Source of the DNA: Saksenaea vasiformis B4078
Taxonomy: Eukaryota; Mucoromycota; Mucoromycetes; Mucorales; Saksenaeaceae
Length of the DNA stretch: 64,000 bases
Direction: 5' to 3'
NCBI GenBank assembly: GCA_000697055.1
Contig: JNDT01001773.1
Location: 1 to 64,000, forward strand
Part shown: positions 1-8,966 of the stretch, in pieces
How the letters are laid out: every line of letters begins with the position of its first letter
Position numbering within the stretch: the first letter of the stretch is position 1
Program-made: the position numbers and the translations under genes
Notes under the pieces: generated by a model
Databases searched by the model: none
Told to the model about the DNA's origin: nothing
The model's input: only the letters and a program-made list of their open reading frames with translations

Positions 1-1
1 T

Positions 2-232
2 TTATATCGTGTAAGATGGAACGGATATTCAGAAAAAGACGATACTTGGGAGCCACCAAATAGTTTTAACGATCCTAAACTGATTACTTCCTACTGGAAG
101 AAGTTGGGACAACAACCAGCAGAATCTACAACTGCAAATAACAAACGCAAGCGTCAAACAAATCAAACTGTGACCAAGCAAAACATGTCAAACAAAAAAC
201 GTCATAATTATAGAACCCGTCAACGAGTGTAA
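2..232 (+). CDS. 3' end of chromovirus (Ty3/gypsy) polyprotein: integrase C-terminal chromodomain
   Basis: The frame runs in from the window edge, so the 5' part of the polyprotein is missing. The 76 visible residues begin with LYRVRWNGYSEKDDTWEP and continue to ITSYWKKL, the classic aromatic-cage chromodomain pattern (Y..W.GY....TWEP) at the C-terminus of chromovirus integrases. A basic Asn/Lys/Arg-rich tail follows, then TAA. In this family the chromodomain steers integration toward chosen chromatin; that is family knowledge. A purine tract and an LTR-like start follow within 35 bases, which fixes this as the 3' end of the element. Whether the rest of the element is intact cannot be judged here. 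Confidence 0.88.
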   Translation, partial: LYRVRWNGYSEKDDTWEPPNSFNDPKLITSYWKKLGQQPAESTTANNKRKRQTNQTVTKQNMSNKKRHNYRTRQRV

Positions 233-254
233 GACTTCCACGGCTAAACAGCCT

Positions 255-263
255 GGAGGGGGG
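255..263 (+). other. Polypurine tract of the chromovirus
   Basis: GGAGGGGGG lies 22 bases after the polyprotein stop and is followed by TAA and then TGTCG. A G-rich purine run directly before a TG-starting LTR is the expected plus-strand primer of a Ty3/gypsy element. Confidence 0.7.
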
Positions 264-266
264 TAA

Positions 267-1014
267 TGTCGTATCTGAGATATAATCTATCGCTGTGTCA
301 ATATAATAGACATGATCTTCGATCATATAAATACAGCCATAGCTAGTAATTAGTTCCTGGTCTACTTTTCTACCGAAATAAACGACACCCTTCAGTCTCA
401 CTGTACTTATCAGTTCCAGTCACGACACAACAATTTGTCATATTTGATATATTATTATTATTATACATATTTTATCTACTAAGTCTAAACAATCTTTATT
501 GAGTTTCTTATACCATCAGTATTATGTTGTATTTTTTGGTTACTATATATGAATAGTAATGTTCCAAGTATTATTGTAGCATTGTAAGGTGTCAAGCTGC
601 TTCAGCTTAAGATTCAGATCCAGATGACAATGTGGAGTATAAGCATACTCTCAATGCTTCAACATTTTGCAATGACCAAAATATAATCTCAAAACTGGAT
701 ATATTCAACAATATGCAACTCACACAGTTGGAATTGACCTTCTTCCTGGCAATACAGATACCTTTCTCACTTACTGCAATACAATTCTGACATCTTGACA
801 ATTCTATATATTCATCTCACTCCTAAAAATCCAAAATCAAACTCTTACTCTGAAAGAATTACTTTGATCTCATTACATGATTACTTTGATCTTTTTCATA
901 GATTGGACTTGCTAAATATCCATTACAACAATGATTATTTGTAGAACAGCCATAGACTAGAACTAGTATAAATAGCCCTCATAGAGATCACAATAAAGAC
1001 AGTTTTCAGCATGA
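267..1014 (+). repeat. Putative 3' LTR of the chromovirus, interrupted by other LTR fragments
   Basis: The sequence begins TGTCGTATC right after the polypurine tract. Near 967-973 there is TATAAAT and at 992-997 AATAAA, a spacing that fits an LTR promoter and poly(A) signal. The 3' boundary is uncertain. A second unrelated LTR end (TGTTACGC...) starts at 1015, and a fragment resembling that end also occurs near 524-590, so the LTR seems to have been invaded. The minus-strand open frame over 126-401 is not treated as a gene because it lies across the LTR boundary. Confidence 0.5.
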
Positions 1015-1466
1015 TGTTACGCTGTATTTTTCAGTTACTATATATGGGTAGTATTGTTCCAAGTGTTGTCATAGTGTAAGCTGGATGACAGTGATTATTG
1101 TTAAGGATATCAGTTGAGTAATGTTCATTGATAGAAAGGTTCAGAATTAAGTGAGCACCAGGTGTAAATTTAAGTCAAATACCAAGACTTAGTTAAGTAG
1201 TGTAAGATTCCATTTTTTTTATTATTTTATTTTCTTTAATTTTTTCTTTTTGCTTATTTTATTTTTTTTTTTTTTTGTTATCTTTTTATTTTGTTATTTT
1301 TTTTTTATTTCTATTTTATTCTTATCTTGAAACTACCAGTGTTAAATAAATGGGGATGAAGAAAAACGATGGAGAAAAAGAATAAAGAATACTAAGATAC
1401 AGCAACCGCCGCTTCAGATTAAAAATCCCCAAATTACATGGTTTACACCCCCCACATTTGTGCTGT

Positions 1467-1566
1467 GTAGCAACACAGGAAGGTTCACAACGTAGCAACA
1501 CAGGAAGGTTCACAATGTAGCAACACAGGAGAGTTTACAACGTAGCAATACAGGAGAGTTCATATT
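1467..1566 (+). repeat. 25-bp tandem array, four units
   Basis: Four head-to-tail 25-bp units begin GTAGCAACACAGG at 1467, 1492, 1517 and 1542, with a few substitutions between units. There are no unique spacers, so this is not a CRISPR. A related array lies at 5046-5145. Confidence 0.85.
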
Positions 1567-1568
1567 AT

Positions 1569-2473
1569 TGTTACGCTGTATTTTTGACTTGTCAGTAAAA
1601 ATGAATATGTTTCCTGGTAGTGTCTAAGCGTAAACTTAATGACAGAAATAGCTGGTAAAGTATAGAAAAAGTAGCTTCGGTAGATGAAAACAGTTTGGTT
1701 TGTGTGAGCACCAGGTGTAGATTTGAGTCAAACACCAAGACTTGGGTAAGCGGTAAGGCTTGAGGAAAAGAAAAGAAAAGATAAAATAGAGTATCTGTTG
1801 TCTGGATCGACAATATATAAAGAGATCTGTCTGAAAAAGAGTATGATCGTTAGTAAAATCGTTGGTACAGTTACCTTTAATCTCGTATTGATTCAATCAA
1901 TTAGAGATGTATGGAGATGAAATAGAGATATTTTACGGGTGATCAGCGAGTTGGATCGGGAAAAATATAGGGTCTCGGTAAAGAGAAGAGAAAATATAAA
2001 AGAAAACGTAAAAGAAAATAAAAAGAGATAGTGGAATCAGCGTCGCTAATAAATCAATTGGGAAGAATAAGAGAAAAATAGAGGAAAAGAAAAGAAAAGA
2101 ATCGGCAGATTCTGGTTAACGATGGTTTCTTGAGAATAACCAACAGAGGTAGAGCAATAAAAGGCGGCTTTGAAAATAAAAGAAAAACCTTTGAAAAAGA
2201 CCTTTTGAGATGGCTAGAGTAGACCAAGAGAAGATTGTGCTGTTATAACCTGATGTCTTATTCATTGAAAAGATAGAATATTTATACAAAAATCGAGAGA
2301 TAGAATAAGGAAATAATTAAGGTATACGAGATAAACCCGACGTGCTCTACAGGTATTTAAAACCCGAGTTGTTACAGGTATTAAAAACCCGAGTTGCTTC
2401 ATGCTTCAAGTGGTTTTAAAACCCGAGTTGCTACGGAGGCTTTTCTTTCATGTTGGTTGAGAGCATGTGATCA
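1569..2473 (-). repeat. LTR, minus orientation, inner left arm
   Basis: This is the inverted partner of 3881-4724, read from TGATCACATG at 2473 down to GCGTAACA at 1569. It contains short repeats built on AAAACCCGAGTTG around 2358-2430, which are related to the 25-bp arrays elsewhere in the complex. Confidence 0.6.
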
Positions 2474-2721
2474 GCGATCTTTAATTTGTATGGCGGCAAT
2501 CGTTCTGTGTGTATTCTCTGGTAGTTTCTTTATGCGCGTTGTACTTTTGTTATCCTGATCCTTGTTATTTCTTCTGTTAATACATATACAATGACAAAAA
2601 TAAAAATAAGAGAATAGGGAAATAAAGAGGATAAAACTAATATAAATGTTCACAATGGTGTTTTTGATAAAAAAAAAAGTAGCAGGTGAGATTGTCTTTA
2701 GAGTGAAAAAATAGCACTCCA
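2471..2721 (-). pseudogene. Inverted copy of the retroelement ORF tail
   Basis: This is the mirror copy of the frame at 3632-3883, with the same hydrophobic stretch and basic tail ending QIKDR. It reads toward the inverted LTR at 1569-2473. The two copies face away from each other across a 0.9-kb spacer, and each lacks everything upstream of its GCACTCCA/TGGAGTGC boundary. Its coding status is that of a remnant. Confidence 0.4.
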
Positions 2722-3631
2722 CACCGTGTCCTCTGATTACTAAGATACTCAATAAGCATTTGAACAGTATAAATAATGCTGGTAGACATCTGTAATCATC
2801 ATCTTTACTTCTGAATAGACCTCTACCAAGAGCCTCAAAGTATTTTCTTATTGTTTTCCCTCTTACTAATTCTTCAATATTGTATCAAGATTGGAGAAGT
2901 ATAGTAAGACTGAGAGATATTATTTATTTTAGTAAAAAAGTAAATCAAGAATTAATACTAAATTATGGAGGATGGTCGTGTCTCATCGGAACGTCCGAAA
3001 GTTTAGTAAATGCTGCATGTTCGCACATCACACGTCATCTCTTTCAAACGACCCCTTCTAAATAAAATGAGTGCGTCCTCTTTAGAAGCGTTTATGCTAT
3101 TGTACAGCGGCGATCATTTCAATCGATCATATTTCTTCGAACATCGGCGGCCGCTCAAACGTTGTATATTTATTCGTCATCTTTTGATTCGGAAAACAAT
3201 CTCATATCTACAAAACTTCTGGACATCCGCCTATGTTAATATTTATATTATTGATAATTGAAATTAAATATATTCAGATAGCAATATAAGGTACATCTTC
3301 TGATTATTTTCAGACATGACAAAATAATTATATATTATAGGAATATAGTTTACTTTTTAAAGTAAAGTTTTTTATTTTATTTTTTATGAATATTATAAAA
3401 AAATTTTTTTTAATGAAGTTTTTACTACTTTTTTACTAAGTTATCTAAAATTACTTTTTTAAGTAATGTTGTAAATGAGAGACTATATAACTAGAACTGA
3501 GTTAATAATTAAGATTCTACTTCTGATAACTAAAGGGCAGAAGCTAGAGTAACATTTTTGATTGTTCTTCTAAAGAATAAAGCTCAGTCTCATGTACTCT
3601 CATTGTTGCTCCTTAGTTTGTCAAAGGTAGT
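2722..3631. other. Spacer of the palindrome, with an inverted chromovirus LTR fragment
   Basis: No gene is seen. About 2886-2970 is an inverted, AT-shifted copy of the sequence at about 335-425 in the chromovirus LTR; nearly all substitutions are transitions. At 3087 the phrase GCGTTTATGCTATTGTACAGC matches the sequence that follows the LTR ends at 4725 and 5807. From 3330 to 3500 the DNA is very AT-rich. Confidence 0.45.
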
Positions 3632-3883
3632 ATGGAGTGCTATTTTTTCACTCTAAAGACAATCTCACCTGCTACTTTTTTTTTTATCAAAAACACCATT
3701 GTGAACATTTATATTAGTCTTATCTCCTTTATTTTCCTATTCTCTTATCTTTATTTTTGTCATTGTATATGTATTAACAGAAGAAATAACAAGGATCAGA
3801 ATAACAAAAGTACAATGCGCATAAAGAAACTACCAGAGAATATACACAGAACGATTGCCGCCACACAAATTAAAGATCGCTGA
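3632..3883 (+). pseudogene. Retroelement ORF tail: membrane segment plus basic tail, abutting an LTR
   Basis: This 83-residue frame starts MECYFFTL. It holds a long hydrophobic, Phe/Ile/Leu-rich stretch at roughly residues 17-48, then a Cys-His-Cys step and a basic Asn/Lys/Arg tail ending QIKDR. The stop codon TGA (3881-3883) is itself the first three bases of the following LTR, so this is the end of the element's last ORF. An inverted copy with the same reading lies at 2471-2721. A membrane segment with a short basic tail directly before a 3' LTR resembles the C-terminus of env-like ORFs, but the upstream part is absent. I recognise no family from sequence, so the env-like idea is inference. 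Confidence 0.4.
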
Positions 3884-4724
3884 TCACATGCTCTCAACCA
3901 ACATGAAAGAAAAGCCTCCATAGCAACTCGAGTTTTAAATACCTATAGAGCACGTCAGGTTTATCTCGCATACCTTAATTATTTCTTTATTCTATCTCTC
4001 GATTTTTGTATAAATATTCTATCTTTTCAATGAATAAAACATCAGGTTATAACAGCACAATCTTCTCTTGGTCTACTCTAGCCATCTCAAAAGGTCTTTT
4101 CCAAAGGTTTTTCTTTTATTTTCAAAGCCGCCTTTTATTGCTCTACCTCTGTTGGTTATTCTCAAGAAACCATCATTAACCAGAATCTGCTGATTCTTTT
4201 CTTTTCTTTTCCTCTATTTTTCTTTTATTCTTCCCAATTGATTTATTAGCGACGCTGATTCTGCTATCTCTTTATTTTCTTTTACGTTTTCTTTTATATT
4301 TTCTCTTCTTTTTATCGAGACCCTATATTTCTCCTGATCCAACTCGCTGATTACTCGAGAAATATCTCTATTTCATCTCCATACATCTCTAATTGATTGA
4401 ATCAATACGAGATTAAAGGTAACTGTACCAACGATTTTACTAACGATCATACTCTTTTTCAGACAGATCTCTTTATATATTGTCGATCCAGACAACAGAT
4501 ACCCTATTTTATCTTTTCTTTTCTTTTTCTCAAGCCTTACTGCTTACCCAAGTCTTGGTGTTTGACTCAAATCTACACCTGGTGCTCACACAAATCAAAC
4601 TGTTTTTATCTACCGAAGCTACTTTTTCTATACCTTACCAGCTATTTTCGTCATCAAGTTTACGCTTAGGTACTACCAGGAAACATACCCATTTTTACTG
4701 ACAAGTCAAAAATACAGCGTAACA
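3881..4724 (+). repeat. LTR (TG...CA), plus orientation, inner right arm
   Basis: It runs from TGATCACATG to ACAGCGTAACA. Inside are GTATAAATATTC near 4008 and AATAAAAC near 4033, an LTR-type promoter and poly(A) signal. The paired minus-strand LTR covers 1569-2473. Termini TG and CA are as expected for an LTR. No clear target-site duplication was seen. Confidence 0.6.
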
Positions 4725-4744
4725 GCGTTTATACTATCATACAG

Positions 4745-4880
4745 CAGCGATCATTTTCTTTATTTTCTTTATTTTCTTTATTTTAGTTTTTTTTTATTTT
4801 ATTTTTATTTTATTTTTATTTTATTTTTATTTTATTTTTATTTTTATTTTATTTTATCTTTATTTTATTATTATTACTAT
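4745..4880 (+). repeat. Low-complexity T-rich microsatellite
   Basis: Runs of TTTTCTTTA, then ATTTTATTTTT units, form an almost pure T/A tract of about 135 bp. A matching T-rich tract sits at about 1207-1322, in the same orientation relative to the repeated segment that follows it. Confidence 0.8.
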
Positions 4881-5045
4881 TATCTTGAAACTGCTGGTAT
4901 TAAATAAATGAGAATAAAGAAAAACGATAGAAAAAAAGAATGAAGAATACTAAGATACAGCAACCGCCGCTTCAGATTAAAAACTCTCAAATTACATGGT
5001 TTACACTCCCTACATTAGTGCTGCATAGCAAATGGGTAAATTAGT

Positions 5046-5145
5046 AACGAGGCAACACAGGTAAATCAGCAACGAGGCAACTCGGAAATATTCATAACGA
5101 AGCAACACAAGTAATTCAGCAACAAGGCAACCCGGAAAAATTCAG
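5046..5145 (+). repeat. 25-bp tandem array, four diverged units
   Basis: Units of 25 bp begin AACGAGGCAAC at 5046, 5071, 5096 and 5121. The core GCAAC.C.GG is shared with the array at 1467-1566, so the two arrays belong to the same element type although the units have drifted. Confidence 0.8.
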
Positions 5146-5870
5146 TTTCAAATTAGATTTCTCTTTTTGTATCAACTAATTTTTGTATAAATATCCCATC
5201 CTTTTGTTCAATAAATCAACAGGTTATCAAAAGGTTAAAACAGCATCTTTCTCTTGGTCTTTCTCAAGTACTCAAAAAGGTCTTTTCCAAAGGTTTTCTT
5301 TTATTTTTCAAGCCGCCTTTTTATTTGCTCTGCCTCCGTTGGTTATTCTCAAGAAACCACCGTTAACCCGAATCCATTGATTCCTTCTCTTTTCTTTTCT
5401 TTTCTTTTTATTTTATTCTCTGTCTGACAAGCGACGACAATTCCGCTGTCCTCTTTTATTTCTCTTTTTATCTTTGACGAAACTCTTTGCCGATTCAAGG
5501 TAACCATATCAACGATCTTACTAACAATCATATTGTATTTTATCCGGATCTCTTTGGATATTGTCAATACCAACAACAGTTACTCTATTCAACCTTTTCT
5601 TTTTCTTTCTTCAAGCTTTACCGCTTAACCAAGTCTTGGTGTTCGACTTAAATCTACACCTGGTGCTCACTCAATTCTGAACCTTTCTATCAACGAACAT
5701 TACTCAACTGATACCCTTAACAACAATCACCGTCATCCAGCTTACGCTACGACAACACTTGGAACAATACTATCCATATACAGCAACTGAAAAATACAGC
5801 GTAACAACGTTTGTACTATCGTATGGCAGCATTTGTCCGCCAGCTTTCGAATCGACAGACAGTTTTGTGT

Positions 5871-6533
5871 TTACAAAATTTCTAGATGTCTGCCAACACT
5901 ATAGCCTGAACAACAATGTAATGGTGCATAGCCATATCTATACAGCGTCATGGCTTGCTGTTCCTGCTGTATTCCCCCTACGTAGCCTATACCTTCTGTT
6001 ATTTCCTGTATAGCTGCTTGATTATGCTCAGAAATTCCCTGTGCTGTCTGAAGGAGAGGTCTAGAAAGATTACCAAGTCGCTCAGATGCATGGGTAGTGC
6101 AAAGCCGTTCGAAAGACTCAAGAGACACTGGCTAAGATGACACTTAATCATCCCATTTCCAATCTATTGGGAATTGGGATATGTGCTCCCAGTTCATCTC
6201 CACTACAGGTCATACTGCCACATACTGCACCTCCACAAGAGGATCTTCGCTCTGCCAGTCCTTATCTATAGAATAATTCGGACTGGAGATATTCAGAGAA
6301 AATTGGCAATGGGATCTGGAAGTGTTCACCTCTATGGGGTAGGAAAATAAACTCCTGGAAAACAGAGGTGGCTGCAGATGGTATGCGTGACACATTATCC
6401 TCTGGTTCAGAAGAGGCGATGGCATCAGGACCGCACGGGAGATAGGCACTGGACAACAGTGCCTGCGCTTGGTCATAAACTCCGACCAATCGTTTGTTTC
6501 AAATTGGGAATTTTTGATTGTGGGAAGAGACAA
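5871..6533 (-). pseudogene. Possible two-exon gene or remnant, unrecognised
   Basis: Two minus-strand frames look coding by composition. One ends ...DPLVEVQYVA and can splice (GTATGACC...CTTAG) in phase to PVSLESFERL..., which then runs to a stop at 5871. No start context is convincing; the upstream frame opens at a TTG, with the first ATG near 6481. I recognise no domain. It would be divergent from the gene at 6576 with almost no promoter space, which argues for a remnant, possibly of the neighbouring retroelement. Confidence 0.22.
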
Positions 6534-6575
6534 AGCTCAGCTGCATACACTAACATCCAACAACGAAGTTTAACC

Positions 6576-7532
6576 ATGTTTGATCGACTCCTTTGCCCCA
6601 TTGATGCATTCACTCTGGCAGCCATTGTTGAGAAAATCGCGGAAATGTACGGTGCTGATATTTCGATCAACCAAGAAGAACTGCTCCAGTGGATTGAGGA
6701 GCGTTCTGATCAACGTCCTTGTGAGGCGTCTACCAAGAAACGCGTCGCACGTAGACGACCTGCTCTTTCATCTGGGGGATCCTCCTCCAAAAATGACCCC
6801 GAAGCGAAAAAAAGTCTTGCTCACTGTCACGGACTTACCACAAAGGGTGCCCCATGTCGTCGCCAAGTCCAGCCTGATAAACAGTACTGTCATCAACATG
6901 TCAATCAGAGTTGTGAAGAGACTCTGAAAGAGGACATTCAGAACCCACAGCAGACTCCCACCATCGGCGCCACTACCCGCACTAAGCGCACCAAGCGCTC
7001 TAAGCGCACCACCCCCACCACCCCCACCACCCCCACCACCCCCACCACCCCCACCACCCCCACCACCGCCGCCTCCACCACCGCCACTGCCACCACCACC
7101 ATGTCTCCCCTCGCACTGTCGCTGAGTCCGAGGTCTTCTCCCACCACCAGCGTTTCCTCTCCGGACACCCCTCTTGCCGGACTTGGTGGGTTAAAGTCCA
7201 TCAAAGACGTACCCTTTGTCGGGGAGAAAGATTTAAAGAATACGGATGTGGAGGTTCGTGAAAGTGTTGACTTTAGAAAAGCGGTCATGAGACGTCTATC
7301 ACAAATAATAGAGCACTACGACCACTATGTCTTGAAAGAACGTTATGATTATGCAAAAGAGGAATACGTGCAAATCAAAACATACGCCAACGAGTTGTCC
7401 GTCAACATGGATCATAAACTATATGGAGACCTCGAGAAGTTGATAGATCAATGGAATCAGAAATATGAAAACGATATTACAGGTTTCAAAAAGATCTGTG
7501 AATATGAATATGACATTTTGTATCCTCTCTAA
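6576..7532 (+). CDS. Small Cys/His zinc-motif protein with TTP repeat tract
   Basis: 318 residues from the ATG at 6576 (context TTAACCATG). The frame is open to an ATG at 6378, but that 66-codon extension looks non-coding and overlaps minus-strand signals. Residues 1-45 are helical, ending in LLQWIEE. C84, C94, C105 and H108 form a motif C-x9-C-x10-C-x2-H with the core GLTTKGAPC. A basic TKRTKRSKR patch follows, then six TTP repeats (about 146-163). Residues 235-318 are charged and helical. The Cys/His motif matches units inside the giant helicase at 46771-57787. Function is unknown; nucleic-acid or protein binding is a guess from the zinc motif and basic patch. Confidence 0.65.
   Translation: MFDRLLCPIDAFTLAAIVEKIAEMYGADISINQEELLQWIEERSDQRPCEASTKKRVARRRPALSSGGSSSKNDPEAKKSLAHCHGLTTKGAPCRRQVQPDKQYCHQHVNQSCEETLKEDIQNPQQTPTIGATTRTKRTKRSKRTTPTTPTTPTTPTTPTTPTTAASTTATATTTMSPLALSLSPRSSPTTSVSSPDTPLAGLGGLKSIKDVPFVGEKDLKNTDVEVRESVDFRKAVMRRLSQIIEHYDHYVLKERYDYAKEEYVQIKTYANELSVNMDHKLYGDLEKLIDQWNQKYENDITGFKKICEYEYDILYPL
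7008..7067 (+). repeat. 9-bp coding minisatellite (ACCACCCCC)
   Basis: A near-perfect run of 9-bp units encodes six Thr-Thr-Pro repeats inside the gene at 6576. It is preceded by another 9-bp pattern encoding TKR/SKR. The unit keeps the reading frame, so length changes would alter only the tract length. Confidence 0.85.
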
Positions 7533-8184
7533 GGATAAATGATGCGAAACTATGACATATGATGCTACACCAAATTGCGAGTACGACGCTATGCCCAGCT
7601 AATCTATAATATTATGCGAACCTATAATGCGCGATACTATGCCAATTTTGAATTATGGATAAACTCTGTCGATTTTCGAAGCACGGACATCGGCATCATT
7701 GATTGCATGTGTGAATGGCAACAATTTGTAAGATAGAGGTCCAGACTCGATATAGCAACCCGTAAGACAGATCTCTATATTAAACAGAGCTATCATTTAG
7801 CTCAAACTGAATTTCGTATCGCTACGCGCACCTTTTACAGATTTCTATCATGATTAACTTTCTGTAGACATCTGTAACGAGCATCAACGTCTTCTGGATG
7901 AGTGTTGGAAGTTTTCATTGTCGCCATAGCGTATGATTACACGATACAAACACCGTCGAACCGAGATAAATCGGCTGTTACCAGCATACACGTTCATAAC
8001 GGAAGTGGTTAACTGCTGTTTTCTGCTATTGATTACTTTCTGCGAGTAGATGGTTCATACTTGCAGATGCGAGTGATTTATGGGAACGTTTAGCTGCTGC
8101 ATGTTCATTTGCTACTAAGATAATAGATGCATAAAAAAAAATAAGCAAACAAATGAATCATCTATGCTCAGTACATGACTTTGT
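7533..8184. other. Intergenic, no gene seen
   Basis: This stretch follows the zinc-motif gene. There are loose repeats of ATGCGA..CTATG near 7540-7650 but no open frame or RNA signal that I can support. Confidence 0.4.
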
Positions 8185-8545
8185 CAGTAAAAGGAAATAC
8201 TGAATTTTGAATATACATTTGCGTCATCCAAATAATACTTTGCGTTGATACGCTTCAATGCTGCAATGAGGAGCAGCGTATTTTTACGCAGAGAATGGGG
8301 TACTTTTAGTTCCGAATCAAAGGTGTATTGCGCTGGTCCATTGTAATAAGTTCCCCAACGCACCAATCGGAACGCGTAAAATAACCGAGGGTTATTTGTT
8401 TGGCTCTGTTCACTTTACATCCCCGGTATGTACTTTTAATGGATTACGCATCCAGGATCACGCATATCTTTTGATGTATTGTTTAGCCTGTATAACCTCT
8501 GTCCCGAACCTTCCTGGCTGTGATGGCGTTTTCCTCCCATCACTT
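8185..8545 (-). repeat. Dispersed repeat family, copy E (inverted)
   Basis: Read on the minus strand, it matches copy D (45405-46085) over ACCGGGGA, ACAGAGCCAAA, CGCGTTCCGATTGG and ACAATGGACCAGCGCAATAC, ending in CAAAATTCAGTATTTC. A 60-codon minus-strand frame (8184-8366) with GPAQY..FD.E is shared in part with copy D, but D is broken by stops, so I do not call a gene. Confidence 0.6.
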
Positions 8546-8966
8546 AAGTAGGATGACAAAGTATTTGCTAACCATGGATGTAATTTTAGGCTAATCAAAT
8601 AAATTTCTGATGTAAGTAATTCAACAGTTTGTTGCCCGTTCAGTTACTGATAGCCACATGTTCAGTTCCTTTGTCAGTGCAGAATTGGCGCTTCATAGAT
8701 GTGTAATCTATATAAAGTAAGAGTTTGTTAAACAAATAGCAATTTACTTAGTCAAATGACATACTGTTAATTGATAACGCACCTCTGCTGTGCAGAATGG
8801 ATTTGACACTGGTCGAGAACAGTCCGTCCTGTTGATGTAAAAAAATTTACCTCCATTTGAAGTGAAACCCGATTTGTATTATTCCGTCGAAACGGTGCCA
8901 AAAAGAACATTTAATCAACAAGTGGTAAATAAAACAAAAACAAGGGCGAAGTATATATTTCTTTTG
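8546..8966. other. Intergenic, no gene seen
   Basis: About 420 bases between repeat copy E and the histidine kinase stop. It contains the 3' flank of the kinase; no further signal is recognised. Confidence 0.4.

Larger units (their letters stand above)
1015..5806. repeat. Palindromic complex of nested retroelement ends
   Basis: Several inverted copies of the same LTR end are nested. TGTTACGCTGTATTTTT begins at 1015 and 1569, and its reverse complement ends at 4724 and 5806. The inner arms (1569-2721 against 3633-4724) are about 1.1 kb and clearly similar, with a spacer of about 0.9 kb. The outer left copy (1015 to about 1197) is truncated relative to the outer right copy (about 5160-5806). 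Between inner and outer ends, a T-rich tract, a segment of about 140 bp (1323-1460 and 4881-5018) and a 25-bp tandem array occur in direct orientation on both sides. Substitutions between arms are mainly transitions. No intact pol gene is present. Confidence 0.75.

Noticed and set aside
1467..1566. Regular 25-bp repeats resembling a CRISPR array
   Set aside because: Units are directly adjacent with no unique spacers, and the setting is a eukaryotic retroelement.
2886..2970. Shared frame (VRLRDIIYF..KKVNQEL) suggesting a conserved gene
   Set aside because: The other copy lies across a chromovirus LTR; transition-only decay explains the apparent conservation.
6378..6575. Upstream in-frame ATG of the zinc-motif gene at 6378
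   Set aside because: The extra 66 residues lack conserved character and overlap minus-strand coding-like signal; the ATG at 6576 has the better context.
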